Both the position numbers and the translations under genes were made by a program. Under the pieces are notes generated by a model that searched no databases, had not been told where the DNA came from, and saw only the letters and a program-made list of their open reading frames with translations. Below, one piece after another: positions 7,696 through 15,946 of a stretch of 40,941 nucleotides of DNA. Position 1 is the first letter of the stretch, and the number at the start of each line of letters is the position of its first letter. Source of the DNA: Streptomyces griseicoloratus (GTDB lineage: Bacteria > Actinomycetota > Actinomycetes > Streptomycetales > Streptomycetaceae); contig NZ_JACVQF010000030.1 of assembly GCF_014534645.1 (NCBI RefSeq), forward strand, positions 1 through 40,941. The letters are read 5' to 3'.

Positions 7696-7772
7696 GGGTG
7701 CAGAAGGCCCGGGCCTGAGCCACCGCTTGAGCCGGAGGCCCCGTGACGCGCAGAACCGAGGAGACGACCGCC

Positions 7773-8744
7773 ATGAACACCGGACTGAGGATCACCGCGT
7801 TCGCCGCCGCGCTGGCCGCGACCTTCGGCACGGCCTACGGCGTGGGCAGGGGGGTCGACCCGGTCGTCGCGGACAGCGCTCCCGCGCCCCACGACGAGCA
7901 CGGCGCCGGATCCCCCTCGGCGCCCGAGGGGGAAGGCGGCCGCACAGGGCACGAGAGCACCCCGGCGGGCGGCCTGCAGATCTCCGAGAACGGCTACACG
8001 CTCGACCTCGCCACCCCGAACGTCATCGCCGGAGAGCGCACCCGGCTGCGCTTCACCGTCCGCGACGCCGAGGGCAAGGCCGTCACCGCCTATCAGCGCG
8101 AGCACGACAAGGAACTGCACCTCATCGTGGCCTCCCGCGACCTGGTCACCTACCGCCACCTGCACCCCACCCGCGCCGCCGACGGCACCTGGAGCACCCC
8201 CGTCGACCTGCCCCGCGCGGGCGGCTACCGCGTCTTCGCCGACTTCACCCCGGCGCAGCGGGGTGCCCAGAACCTCACCCTCGGCGCGGACCTCGCGGCC
8301 TCCGGCCCCTACGCCCCCGCGAACCTGCCGGCGCCGGACGGCACCGCCCGGACCGACGGCTACCAGGTCGAACTCGCCGGCTCCCTGCGCCCCGGCAGGG
8401 CGAGCGAGCTCAAGCTGAAGGTCAGCCGCGACGGCCGCCCGGTCACCGACCTGGAGCCCTACCTGGGCGCCTACGGCCACCTGGTCGCCCTGCGCTCCGG
8501 CGACCTCGCCTACCTCCACGTCCACCCGAACGGCGAACCCGGCGACGGCACGACGAAGCCCGGCCCGGAGATCTCCTTCACCGCCACCGCGCCCAGCGCC
8601 GGCGCCTACCGCCTGTTCCTGGACTTCCAGCACCGGGGCGAGGTGCACACCGCGGCCTTCACCGTCCGCGCGGGAGCCGCGCCCACCGCACCGGAGCCCG
8701 CCCCGGCCGGCCCCCAGGAGCACGCCGACGGCCACACGCACTGA
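7773..8744 (+). CDS. secreted or membrane-anchored His-rich protein under a copper-type promoter
   Basis: A 323-residue protein with an N-terminal signal or anchor (ITAFAAALAATFGTAYGV), a His/Glu/Gly-rich linker (residues about 30-65), then two beta-rich repeats. Each repeat contains an H-L-H or H-V-H element (TYRHLHPT; YLHVHPNGEP) and a similar ending (GGYRVFADFTP; GAYRLFLDFQH). The tail EHADGHTH is metal-ligand rich. Such proteins usually accompany copper chaperone and CopA genes in Streptomyces; here it stands alone. A role in extracytoplasmic copper binding is inference. ATG at 7773 follows GAGGAG; a GTG at 7743 with GGAGG is an alternative. Confidence 0.85.
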   Translation: MNTGLRITAFAAALAATFGTAYGVGRGVDPVVADSAPAPHDEHGAGSPSAPEGEGGRTGHESTPAGGLQISENGYTLDLATPNVIAGERTRLRFTVRDAEGKAVTAYQREHDKELHLIVASRDLVTYRHLHPTRAADGTWSTPVDLPRAGGYRVFADFTPAQRGAQNLTLGADLAASGPYAPANLPAPDGTARTDGYQVELAGSLRPGRASELKLKVSRDGRPVTDLEPYLGAYGHLVALRSGDLAYLHVHPNGEPGDGTTKPGPEISFTATAPSAGAYRLFLDFQHRGEVHTAAFTVRAGAAPTAPEPAPAGPQEHADGHTH

Positions 8745-8756
8745 CCGGCCGGAGCA

Positions 8757-9536
8757 CTACACCCTGACGACCCGGATCCCCGCGTCCTCGAACCGGCGCA
8801 CGGTCTCCGGGTCGGCGGCCTCGTCCGTCACCAGTGTGTCCACCGCCTCGGCCGCGCAGATCCGGGCGAACGCCCGCCGGCCCAGCTTGCTGGAGTCCGC
8901 CGCCACGACCACCCGGCCGGCGCGCTCGCACAGCAGCCGGTTGATCGCGGCCTCCGCCTCGTCATGGGCCGCGGCACCGTGCACCACGTCGAAGGCGACG
9001 ACGCCCAGCACCGCCATGTCCACGGTGATCTGACCCAGTACCCCGTCCGCGAGCGGACCGATCAGCTCGTAGGACTGCGCCCGCGCCACCCCGCCGGTCA
9101 CCACGATCTTGAACTGCGGCCGTACGGCGAGTTCGTTCGCGATGTTCAGGGCATTGGTCACCACGGTCAGCGCCGGCGTGCCGGAGGCCAGGTCGGCGCG
9201 CACGGCCAGGGCGCGCGCCACCTCGGTGGTCGTCGTGCCGCCGGTCAGGCCCACCGCCTCGCCGGGCGCCACGAGAGAGGCGACCGCCGCGCCGATGCGC
9301 TGCTTCTCCGAGGCGCGCCGGGCCGTCTTGTAGCGCAGCGGCAGCTCGTAGGAGACCCCGTGCACGACCGCGCCGCCGCGCGTGCGCACCAGCATCTGCT
9401 GCTCGGCGAGCCGGTCGAAGTCGCGGCGGATCGTCGCGGCCGACACCTCCAGCTCGGCCGCGGCCTCCTCGACATCCAGCCGGCCACGCTCGACGAGCAG
9501 CTCCAGCAGCGCCTTCCAGCGGGCGTCGCGCGACAT
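8757..9536 (-). CDS. DeoR-family transcriptional regulator (AgaR-like)
   Basis: A 259-residue repressor with an N-terminal winged HTH (ARWKALLELLVERGRLDVEE then VSAATIRRDFDRLAEQQMLV and RTRGGAV) and a C-terminal sugar-phosphate sensor domain (GLTGGTTTTEVARAL, VVTNALNIANEL, ADSSKLGRRAF). The ATG at 9536 follows GGAGGTGCGG. It is divergent from the SIS isomerase and aldolase genes, with 122 bp between, which is the usual layout for a local repressor of amino-sugar or galactitol genes. The inducer is probably a phosphorylated substrate of the neighbouring enzymes (inference). It ends 12 bp from the convergent copper-type gene. Confidence 0.92.
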   Translation of the reverse strand: MSRDARWKALLELLVERGRLDVEEAAAELEVSAATIRRDFDRLAEQQMLVRTRGGAVVHGVSYELPLRYKTARRASEKQRIGAAVASLVAPGEAVGLTGGTTTTEVARALAVRADLASGTPALTVVTNALNIANELAVRPQFKIVVTGGVARAQSYELIGPLADGVLGQITVDMAVLGVVAFDVVHGAAAHDEAEAAINRLLCERAGRVVVAADSSKLGRRAFARICAAEAVDTLVTDEAADPETVRRFEDAGIRVVRV

Positions 9537-9597
9537 CCGCACCTCCGTTCCTCTGTCCCCCGGCGACCCTAGCGCACGCCCACCTTCCGCGAATTGC

Positions 9598-9640
9598 TTG
9601 ATTGTGCTCGAAAGTTCGCTATACCTTGCAGGAACAATCA
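9598..9640 (+). promoter_or_regulatory. promoter and inverted repeat of the SIS/aldolase operon
   Basis: TTGATT (9598-9603), 16 bases, TATACC (9620-9625) forms a promoter ending 33 bases before the ATG. Inverted arms TGATTGT (9599-9605) and ACAATCA (9634-9640) flank it, one on the -35 and the other just past the transcript start. This AT-rich island in a 73% GC region is the likely operator for the adjacent DeoR regulator. The arms being 28 bases apart suggests two half-sites on different helical faces or a looped or tetrameric complex. Confidence 0.6.
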
Positions 9641-9658
9641 CGCCAGGGAGGGTGCGGC

Positions 9659-10540
9659 ATGACGCATGTCGAGGACGAACTCACCAGCCAGCCCGAGTGC
9701 TGGACGCGCGCCGCGACGGAGGCGGCCCGGCACGGCGGGGTGCTGCCGGCCACGGGGGAGCGGGTGGCGATCGTCGGCTGCGGCACCTCGTACTTCATGG
9801 CCCAGTCGGCGGCCGCCCTGCGCGAGGACGCCGGCCGGGGCGAGACGGATGCCTTCACCGCCTCCGAGTTCCCGTACGGCCGCACCTACGACCGCGTCGT
9901 CGCGCTCACCCGCTCCGGCACCACCACCGAAGTACTCGACCTGCTCGGCCGGCTGAAGGGCCGGGCGCGCACCGTCGCGATCACCGCCGACCCGGACACG
10001 CCCGTCATGACCGCCGCCGACGACACGGTCGTGCTCGACTTCGCCGACGAGCGGTCCGTCGTACAGACCCGGTTCGCGACCACCGCGCTGACCCTGCTGC
10101 GCGCCCACCTCGGCCTGCACACCGACGCGGTCGTCGCCGACGCCCGCACCGCGCTCGCGGCCGACCTGCCCGAAGGGCTCGTCGAGTGCACCCAGTTCAC
10201 CTTCCTCGGCCGCGGATGGACCGTGGGGCTGGCCAACGAGGCCGGGCTGAAAATGCGCGAGGCCTCCCTGTCCTGGACCGAGGCGTACCCGGCCATGGAG
10301 TACCGGCACGGCCCCATCAGCATCACCACCGCAGGCCGGGCGGCCTGGATGTTCGGCGAGGCACCCGAGGGCCTGGCCGAACAGGTCCGGGAGACCGGCG
10401 GACTGTGGGTGCCCGGGACGCTCGACCCGCTCGCCGAACTGGTCCGCGCCCAGCGGCTCGCCGTCGCCGTCGCCGCCGCCCGCGGCCTCGACGCGGACCG
10501 GCCCCGCCACCTCACCCGCTCGGTGATCCTCGCGCCCTGA
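9659..10540 (+). CDS. SIS-domain sugar isomerase/deaminase (AgaS-like)
   Basis: A 293-residue protein with two SIS modules, the fold that isomerises or deaminates phosphosugars. The first has VAIVGCGTSYFMAQSAAALR and LTRSGTTTEVLDLL (phosphate-binding serines); the second has GRGWTVGLANEAGLKMREAS and AYPAMEYRHGPIS. This pattern is like AgaS galactosamine-6-phosphate deaminase/isomerase and GlmS C-terminal domains; no glutaminase domain is present. ATG at 9659 follows GGGAGGG. The aldolase starts 19 bp downstream, so together they could convert galactosamine-6-phosphate via tagatose phosphates; a kinase is not seen here. Confidence 0.88.
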   Translation: MTHVEDELTSQPECWTRAATEAARHGGVLPATGERVAIVGCGTSYFMAQSAAALREDAGRGETDAFTASEFPYGRTYDRVVALTRSGTTTEVLDLLGRLKGRARTVAITADPDTPVMTAADDTVVLDFADERSVVQTRFATTALTLLRAHLGLHTDAVVADARTALAADLPEGLVECTQFTFLGRGWTVGLANEAGLKMREASLSWTEAYPAMEYRHGPISITTAGRAAWMFGEAPEGLAEQVRETGGLWVPGTLDPLAELVRAQRLAVAVAAARGLDADRPRHLTRSVILAP

Positions 10541-10559
10541 CACCCGGGAAGGGAAGACC

Positions 10560-11420
10560 GTGCCCCTCGTCACCACCGGCGAGCTGACCGCCCGCGCCGC
10601 AGCCGCGCGCTCCGCCGTCGCCGCCTTCAACGTCATCACGCTGGAACACATCGAGGCCGTCGTCGCGGGCGCCGAGTCGGTGCACGCGCCCGTCGTCCTC
10701 CAGGTCAGCGAGAACGCGGTCAGGTTCCGCTACGGCCGGCTGCTGCCGCTGGCCCGCGCCGCCGTCGCCGCCGCCGAACGCGCCGCCGTGCCCGTCGCCC
10801 TGCACCTCGACCACGTCCGGAGCGACAGCCTGCTCCGCCAGGCCCCGGACGCCGGGTTCAGCTCGGTGATGTACGACGCGTCCCGGCTGCCGTACGCCGA
10901 CAACCTCGCCGCGACCCGGGCCGCCGCCGACTGGGCGCACGCCCAAGGGCTGTGGATCGAGGCCGAGTTGGGAGAGGTGGGCGGTAAGAACGGCGAGCCG
11001 CCGCTCGACGCCCACGCGCCCGGCGCCCGCACCGACCCCGCCGAGGCCCGCGCCTTCGTCGCCGACTCGGCAGTGGACGCCCTGGCCGTCGCCGTCGGCA
11101 GCAGCCACGCCATGACCACCCGCACCGCCGCCCTCGACCACGAACTCCTCAAGGAGCTGTCGGGCACGCTGGACGTACCGCTCGTCCTGCACGGCTCCTC
11201 CGGAGTGCCGGACGACGAACTCGCCGCGGCGGTCGCGGGCGGCATCGCCAAGGTCAACGTCGGCACCGCGCTCAACATCGCCATGACCGGAGCGATCAGG
11301 GAGTACCTGGCCGCCCACCCCGAGGCGGTCGACTCGCGCAGCTACCTCACCGTGGGCCGGGAGGCCATGGCACGGACGGTGGCGGGGATCCTCGGGGTGG
11401 TGGACCGCACTACTTCCTGA
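10560..11420 (+). CDS. class II fructose/tagatose-bisphosphate aldolase (KbaY/GatY-like)
   Basis: A 286-residue zinc aldolase that cleaves ketose bisphosphates into dihydroxyacetone phosphate and glyceraldehyde-3-phosphate. Motifs in order: AFNV at 22-25, LHLDH with Asp84 (proton donor) and zinc ligand His85, SSVMYDAS, AELGEVGGKNGE (135-146), VGSSHAM, LHGSSGVPDDEL and GIAKVNVGTALN. Length and loop content fit tagatose-type GatY/KbaY better than long FbaA forms. GTG start with GGGAAGG upstream. Next to the SIS isomerase and AgaR-like regulator, tagatose-1,6-bisphosphate is the more likely substrate (inference). It overlaps the convergent methyltransferase gene by 11 bp. Confidence 0.92.
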   Translation: MPLVTTGELTARAAAARSAVAAFNVITLEHIEAVVAGAESVHAPVVLQVSENAVRFRYGRLLPLARAAVAAAERAAVPVALHLDHVRSDSLLRQAPDAGFSSVMYDASRLPYADNLAATRAAADWAHAQGLWIEAELGEVGGKNGEPPLDAHAPGARTDPAEARAFVADSAVDALAVAVGSSHAMTTRTAALDHELLKELSGTLDVPLVLHGSSGVPDDELAAAVAGGIAKVNVGTALNIAMTGAIREYLAAHPEAVDSRSYLTVGREAMARTVAGILGVVDRTTS

Positions 11421-12552
11421 CGGCCCTGAGCACCACGAACTTCCGGTCACCGGCGACCAGATGACTGTTGCCGAACAGCCGCCGCAGCTTGACGTGGTAG
11501 CCGAGGTGCCGGTTGCCGACCACCCACAGCTCGCCGCCCGGCCGCAGCACCCGCCGGGCCCCGGTGAACATCCGCCACGCCGTGGCGTCGGTCGTCGCCT
11601 GGTGGGAGTGGAACGGCGGGTTGTTCAGCACCAGGTCGACACTGCCGTCCGGCACCCCGGCCAGCCCGTCGCCGACCCGGAACTCCGCGTGCCCCGGCAC
11701 CCCGTTCGCCCGGTACGTCGCCTCCGCCGAGGCCACGGCCTGGAAGGACTCGTCGGTGAACAGCACCTCGGCCCGCGGGTCGGCCAGCGCCACCGCCGTA
11801 CCCACGATGCCGTTGCCGCAGCCCAGGTCCACCACCCGCCGGGCGCCCGGCTGCGGCAGATGCCCGAGGAAGAACCGGGTGCCGATGTCGAGCCGGTCGG
11901 CGCAGAAGACGCCGGCGTGGTTGACGACGGTACGGCCAGAGACGGGGCCGATGCCGTCGGGCAGCCGGTAGCTGAGCGGCCAGGGGTTGGCCGGCCGCTC
12001 CAGCGCCGGGTCGGGCGTGCAGAAGATGAGCCGCGCCTTCTTCTCGGCGAGCGAGGTGCGCGTCGGCCCGAGGATCCGCTCGAACAGGGCCAGCGTCGAG
12101 GTGTGGATCTCCTTCACCATGCCGGTGCCGACCACGACCGTGCCCTCGTGCACCGACGGCGCCAGCCGCAGCAGCTGGTCCTCCAGCAGCGCGAGGCTCT
12201 TCGGCACCCGCACCAGCAGGACGTCGATCCGGCCCGGCGGCGGGTCCTGCGTGGTGAGCAGCCGCACCGAGCCCGGCTCGACGCCGTGGCGCTCCAGGTT
12301 GACGCGCGTCGCCTGCTGGGCGAGGTGGGAGTCGGTGATCTGCACCGGCCGGTGCGCCGCCAGCGCCGTCACCAGCGCCCCCCAGCGGTCGCCGACGACG
12401 ACCACCGTGCCGGACAGGGACACGTCCCCATCCGCGAGGTGCCGCAGCAGGTATTCGTCGGAGGCGTCCCAGGCACGCAGCCGCTCGCGCGGGTCCTCGG
12501 GGAAGCGGGTCGGCGCCAGCTCGCCCCACGGAGTCGTCATACGGTCGTTCAT
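11410..12552 (-). CDS. RlmG/RsmC-like rRNA guanine-N2 methyltransferase
   Basis: A 380-residue SAM-dependent enzyme with the duplicated layout of RlmG/RsmC: an N-terminal degenerate methyltransferase-like half (VVVVGDRWGALVTALAAH) and a catalytic C-terminal half with VVDLGCGNGIVG (SAM site), an acidic FTDES loop and NNPPFHSH, the NPPF motif of N-methylation on planar bases. The likely reaction is m2G formation in 23S or 16S rRNA; which site cannot be told from this. The ATG at 12552 lacks a strong ribosome site; ATG 12540 is possible. It is divergent from the AlkB-like gene, 59 bp apart. Confidence 0.85.
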   Translation of the reverse strand: MNDRMTTPWGELAPTRFPEDPRERLRAWDASDEYLLRHLADGDVSLSGTVVVVGDRWGALVTALAAHRPVQITDSHLAQQATRVNLERHGVEPGSVRLLTTQDPPPGRIDVLLVRVPKSLALLEDQLLRLAPSVHEGTVVVGTGMVKEIHTSTLALFERILGPTRTSLAEKKARLIFCTPDPALERPANPWPLSYRLPDGIGPVSGRTVVNHAGVFCADRLDIGTRFFLGHLPQPGARRVVDLGCGNGIVGTAVALADPRAEVLFTDESFQAVASAEATYRANGVPGHAEFRVGDGLAGVPDGSVDLVLNNPPFHSHQATTDATAWRMFTGARRVLRPGGELWVVGNRHLGYHVKLRRLFGNSHLVAGDRKFVVLRAVRK

Positions 12553-12611
12553 CGTGCGTCCAGGCTAGCCGAGCCGCAGCTCAGGCCACCCCGGGCCGGC
12601 TTTCCGGCACG

Positions 12612-13271
12612 ATGGAGGACATGGACGCCGAGCTGTTCCCCAGGGCCCGCGCCGAGATCGCGCCCGGCGCGGTCCACGTACCGGACTGGCTGGACCCGGT
12701 ACGGCAGCGCGAGCTGCTGCGCGCCTGCCGGGAGTGGGCGCGCCCGCCGGCCGGACTGCGCACGGTCCGCACCCCCGGCGGCGGCACGATGACCGCCCGC
12801 CAGGTCTGCCTCGGCCTGCACTGGTACCCGTACGCCTACGCCCGCACGGTCGTCGACGGCGACGGCAGCCCGGTGAAACCCTTCCCGGACTGGCTCGGGG
12901 AGCTGGGCCGCCGCGCGGTGACCGACGCACTCGGCGCCGGGGCGGCGACGGAGGCGGCGTACGACGTCGCGCTGATCAACTACTACGACTCCGACGCCCG
13001 CATGGGCATGCACCGCGACGCCGACGAGAAGGCGGACGCACCGGTGGTGTCCCTGAGCCTCGGCGACACCTGCGTCTTCCGCTTCGGCAACACCGAGACC
13101 CGCGCCCGCCCCTACACCGACGTCGAGCTGCGCAGCGGCGACCTGTTCGTCTTCGGCGGACCCTCCCGGCTCGCCCACCACGGCGTGCCCCGGGTGCACG
13201 CGGGCACGGCGCCGCCCGAGTTGGGGCTGACCGGCAGGCTGAACATCACGCTCCGGGTCAGCGGCCTCTAG
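12612..13271 (+). CDS. AlkB-family alpha-ketoglutarate-dependent dioxygenase
   Basis: A 219-residue non-haem iron oxygenase for oxidative demethylation of alkylated nucleic acid bases. Iron ligands appear as HRDADE (H-x-D) in MGMHRDADEKADAP and the later histidine in SRLAHHGVPR; the 2-oxoglutarate arginines are in GRLNITLR near the C-terminus. The substrate-lid part has LHWYPYAYARTVVDGDG and ALINYYDSDARMGMH. The start is uncertain: ATG 12612 has no clear ribosome site, and ATG 12621 has GGAGG only 2 bases upstream. It may accompany an alkylation response, but no ada or other repair gene is adjacent. Confidence 0.9.
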   Translation: MEDMDAELFPRARAEIAPGAVHVPDWLDPVRQRELLRACREWARPPAGLRTVRTPGGGTMTARQVCLGLHWYPYAYARTVVDGDGSPVKPFPDWLGELGRRAVTDALGAGAATEAAYDVALINYYDSDARMGMHRDADEKADAPVVSLSLGDTCVFRFGNTETRARPYTDVELRSGDLFVFGGPSRLAHHGVPRVHAGTAPPELGLTGRLNITLRVSGL

Positions 13272-13307
13272 ATCGGCGCGGTGGCGGATCATGGGAGACT
13301 CCCCCTC

Positions 13308-14546
13308 ATGAGCGGCAAGGCGGAACCCCGGGCGGCGGGGGATGGGACCACCTCGAGGACGCGGCTGGACCGGGGGCGCGGCGCGCTCGGGCCCGCGTTG
13401 GAGCTCGTGCACACCGGACGCGCGCCCACCCGGGCCGTCCTGACCGCCGAGCTGGGCGTGACCCGGGCCACGGCGGGCGCGGTCGCCGCCGAACTGGAGG
13501 CGCTCGGCCTGATCAGGGTGGACGCCCGGCCCGGCGCGGCCGCCGGCTCCCAGGGCCGGCCCTCGCACCGGCTGGCGGTCGCCGAGGACGGGCCGGTCGC
13601 CCTCGCCGCCCAGGTCCACGCCGACGGGTTCCGGGCGGCGCTGGTCGGACTCGGCGGCCGGATCGTCGCCACCGCACCCGGCTGCGAGGTCGTCGACGCC
13701 GACCCGGCGAAGGTGCTCGGATCCGTCGTCGAGGCCGGCGCCGAACTGCTCCGGCAGACCGGGCGGCGCTGCGTCGGCGCCGGACTCGCCGTGCCCTCCG
13801 CCGTCGCCGAACCCGACGGCCTGGCGCTCAACCCGCTGCACCTGGCCTGGCCCGCGGGCGCGGCCGTGCGGCGGATCTTCGCCGAGCAGGTGCGGGCCGC
13901 CGGCCTCGACGGACCCGCGTTCGCGGCGAACGACGTGAACCTCGCCGCCCTGGCCGAGCACCGGCACGGCGCCGGGCGCGGGGCCCGCGACCTGCTGTGC
14001 GTCGCCACCGGCCACCGGGGCGTCGGCGGCGCCCTCGTCCTGGACGGCCGTCTGCACACGGGCAGCTCCGGCCTCGCCCTGGAGGTCGGCCACCTCACCG
14101 TCAACCCCGAGGGACGCCCCTGCCACTGCGGCAGCCGTGGCTGCCTGGACGTCGAGGCCGACCCGCTGGCCTTCCTCACGGCGGCCGGACGGGAGCCCGG
14201 CCCCGAGGTGTCCCTGCTCCAGCAGTCCAACGACCTGATCCGCGGACACTACGACGACCCGGCCGTGCGCACCGCCGCCGAGGCCCTCATCGACCGCCTC
14301 GGCCTGGGACTTGCCGGCCTGGTGAACATCCTCAACCCGGACCGCATCATCCTCGGCGGACTGCACCGCGCCCTCCTCGACGCCGACCCCGAGCGGCTGC
14401 GCGCGGTCGTCGCCGGCCGCAGCCTGTGGGGCCAGAGCGGTGGCGTGCCCATCCTTCCCTGCACCCTCGACCACAACAGCCTGGTCGGCGCGGCCGAGCT
14501 GGCCTGGCAGCCGGTCCTGGACGACCCGCTGGGCGCGCTCGCCTAG
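13308..14546 (+). CDS. ROK-family transcriptional regulator
   Basis: A 412-residue repressor/kinase-fold protein. The N-terminal winged HTH (about 25-80, APTRAVLTAELGVTRATAGA) is followed by a ROK domain. The ROK zinc motif is intact: GHLTVNPEGRP then CHCGSRGCLDVEAD, with the three cysteines and histidine. The N-terminal ATP motif DxGxT of ROK sugar kinases is not visible, so it is a sensor, not a kinase. ATG at 13308 with GGGAGA upstream; a GTG at 13281 would add 9 residues. The gene follows AlkB by 36 bp and ends overlapping the convergent tautomerase gene by 4 bp. Its sugar target is not evident. Confidence 0.9.
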   Translation: MSGKAEPRAAGDGTTSRTRLDRGRGALGPALELVHTGRAPTRAVLTAELGVTRATAGAVAAELEALGLIRVDARPGAAAGSQGRPSHRLAVAEDGPVALAAQVHADGFRAALVGLGGRIVATAPGCEVVDADPAKVLGSVVEAGAELLRQTGRRCVGAGLAVPSAVAEPDGLALNPLHLAWPAGAAVRRIFAEQVRAAGLDGPAFAANDVNLAALAEHRHGAGRGARDLLCVATGHRGVGGALVLDGRLHTGSSGLALEVGHLTVNPEGRPCHCGSRGCLDVEADPLAFLTAAGREPGPEVSLLQQSNDLIRGHYDDPAVRTAAEALIDRLGLGLAGLVNILNPDRIILGGLHRALLDADPERLRAVVAGRSLWGQSGGVPILPCTLDHNSLVGAAELAWQPVLDDPLGALA

Positions 14547-14926
14547 GACACGTACTGGGCGAGCCCGTGGCCGAGCGACCAGTCGGCGTCGGAGTTCTCC
14601 GTCAGGGTGACGAAGACGTTCCGCGGCTCGGTGCCCGCATAGTCCTGGGCGAGTTCGGCGATCCGCCGGTACAGCGCCTGCTTCTGCGCGGTCGTCCGCC
14701 CGGACCGCAGCGTGATCGCGACGAACACGATGCCCTCGTCCCGGTGCACGCCGAGGTAGTCGTCGTGGCGCAGGGCGCTGCCGGTGCCGTCATGGCCGGT
14801 CAGTACCTGGAACCGGTCGTCGGGCGGGATGCCGAGCGTTTCGGTCAGGGCGTCGTGAACGGCACGGCCGAGTGCGTCGAGGCGTGCGGCGTCGGTTCCG
14901 TGTGCGTCGATGCGGACGAACGGCAT
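14543..14926 (-). CDS. tautomerase-superfamily protein
   Basis: A 127-residue member of the 4-oxalocrotonate tautomerase superfamily. The sequence starts MPFVRIDA, placing Pro2 as the N-terminal catalytic proline after methionine removal. Other family features are the basic segment RSGRTTAQKQALYRRIAELA and the C-terminal NVFVTLTENSDADWSLG, typical of the longer, trimeric (MIF/cis-CaaD-like) versions. I chose ATG 14926 because it places proline second; an upstream start at 14941 would bury it. Same strand as the phosphotriesterase, DUF4865 and TetR genes, and probably the end of that group. The natural substrate is unknown. Confidence 0.88.
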   Translation of the reverse strand: MPFVRIDAHGTDAARLDALGRAVHDALTETLGIPPDDRFQVLTGHDGTGSALRHDDYLGVHRDEGIVFVAITLRSGRTTAQKQALYRRIAELAQDYAGTEPRNVFVTLTENSDADWSLGHGLAQYVS

Positions 14927-14953
14927 GGTGAGGTCTCCCATCGGTGGGGGCTG

Positions 14954-15024
14954 CGACGGTGCGGGGAAGGGGTTCCGGAGCGGGACGGTGTGGGATTCCG
15001 GGCCGGGACGGCGTGGGGTTCCGG
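14954..15024. repeat. imperfect short tandem repeats
   Basis: Two 21-base units, 14981-15001 and 15004-15024, differ at two positions (CGGGACGGTGTGGGATTCCGG form against a C and a G), with a period of 23. A looser third copy ending GGGGTTCCGG lies at 14954-14978. They occupy the 108-bp gap between the phosphotriesterase-like and tautomerase genes. They could be repeated regulator half-sites or replication slippage; I see no promoter elements beside them. Confidence 0.6.
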
Positions 15025-15034
15025 CCGTCGGGGC

Positions 15035-15946
15035 TCAGTGCCAGGGCACGGCGAACGCCCGCGCCGGATTCCGTGTGAGGATGCGCCGCACCAGGTCCTC
15101 GCCGACGGCGCGGGCGAGCCGCGGGACCACTCGGCGCAGCAGGTACGGCATGCCGGGCCCGCCGTCCACGGAGCGCGCCGCGGCCGTCGTCGTGTCCCCG
15201 CCCAGCAGCACCTGGTCCCCGTGGCCCGCCTCGGCCAGGGCCCGGACGGCGTCCGGCATCCGCCAGTCGGTGGCGTGGTGGGCCCGTGACGGCCCGTCGA
15301 ACGCCAGATAGCACCCCGATTCGGCGGCCTGCCGGTGCACCACGAGGTCGGGGGAGCGGTTGAGGTGGCCGAGGATCACCCGCTGCGGCGGCACGCCCAA
15401 CTCACCGCAGAGCAGGTCCAGTACGTCCAGCGCGCCGGTCCCCAGTTCCAGGTGGACGGCGACGGGTGCCCCGGTCGCGTGGTGGGCCTCGGCCGCCGCC
15501 GCCATGCTCCAGCGGGCGTGCGCGTCCAGGGCGTGGAAGCCGCCCGCGACCTTGACGAGCCCCGCGCGGACCCCCGAGGTGCCGATGCCCCGCGTCAGTT
15601 CGGTGACGAAGACCTCGGCGAGCCTGCCGCGCAGGGCCGCGAGCGTGTCCTCGTCGTAGTGGACGTCCTGGTGCAGCCCCGTCGCGGCCATCAGGTGCAC
15701 GCCGGTCTCCCGCGACAGGGCCGGCAGGTCGGCGGCGCGCCGGCCCAGTCCGTACGGCGTCCACTGCACGACCGCCCCGCCGCCCTGCTCGCGGAACGCG
15801 GTCAGCTCCGCCCGTGCCGCGCGCACGCCGGCCAGTTCCTGACCGGGCAGCCGGGGGCTGGCGAAGAACACGTGGTCGTGCGCGTCGCACACGCCCAGCC
15901 GCTCGGGCGGCACGTCCCCGAGCACGGTGCGGACCGCGTTCACCAC
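15035..15946 (-). CDS. phosphotriesterase-family (TIM-barrel) hydrolase
   Basis: A 303-residue metal-dependent hydrolase of the amidohydrolase superfamily. Metal ligands in order: DAHDHV (H-x-H), LVKVAGG (bridging lysine), PVAVHLELGTG and ILGHLNRSPD (two histidines), and LLGGDTT (aspartate). The family includes lactonases and phosphotriesterase homologs; most members are not true organophosphatases. GTG at 15946 (or 15943) overlaps the 3' end of the DUF4865 gene by 7 bases, so translation is coupled. With the tautomerase and DUF4865 partners it might hydrolyse a lactone or phosphoester produced in the same pathway (inference). Confidence 0.88.
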   Translation of the reverse strand: MVNAVRTVLGDVPPERLGVCDAHDHVFFASPRLPGQELAGVRAARAELTAFREQGGGAVVQWTPYGLGRRAADLPALSRETGVHLMAATGLHQDVHYDEDTLAALRGRLAEVFVTELTRGIGTSGVRAGLVKVAGGFHALDAHARWSMAAAAEAHHATGAPVAVHLELGTGALDVLDLLCGELGVPPQRVILGHLNRSPDLVVHRQAAESGCYLAFDGPSRAHHATDWRMPDAVRALAEAGHGDQVLLGGDTTTAAARSVDGGPGMPYLLRRVVPRLARAVGEDLVRRILTRNPARAFAVPWH

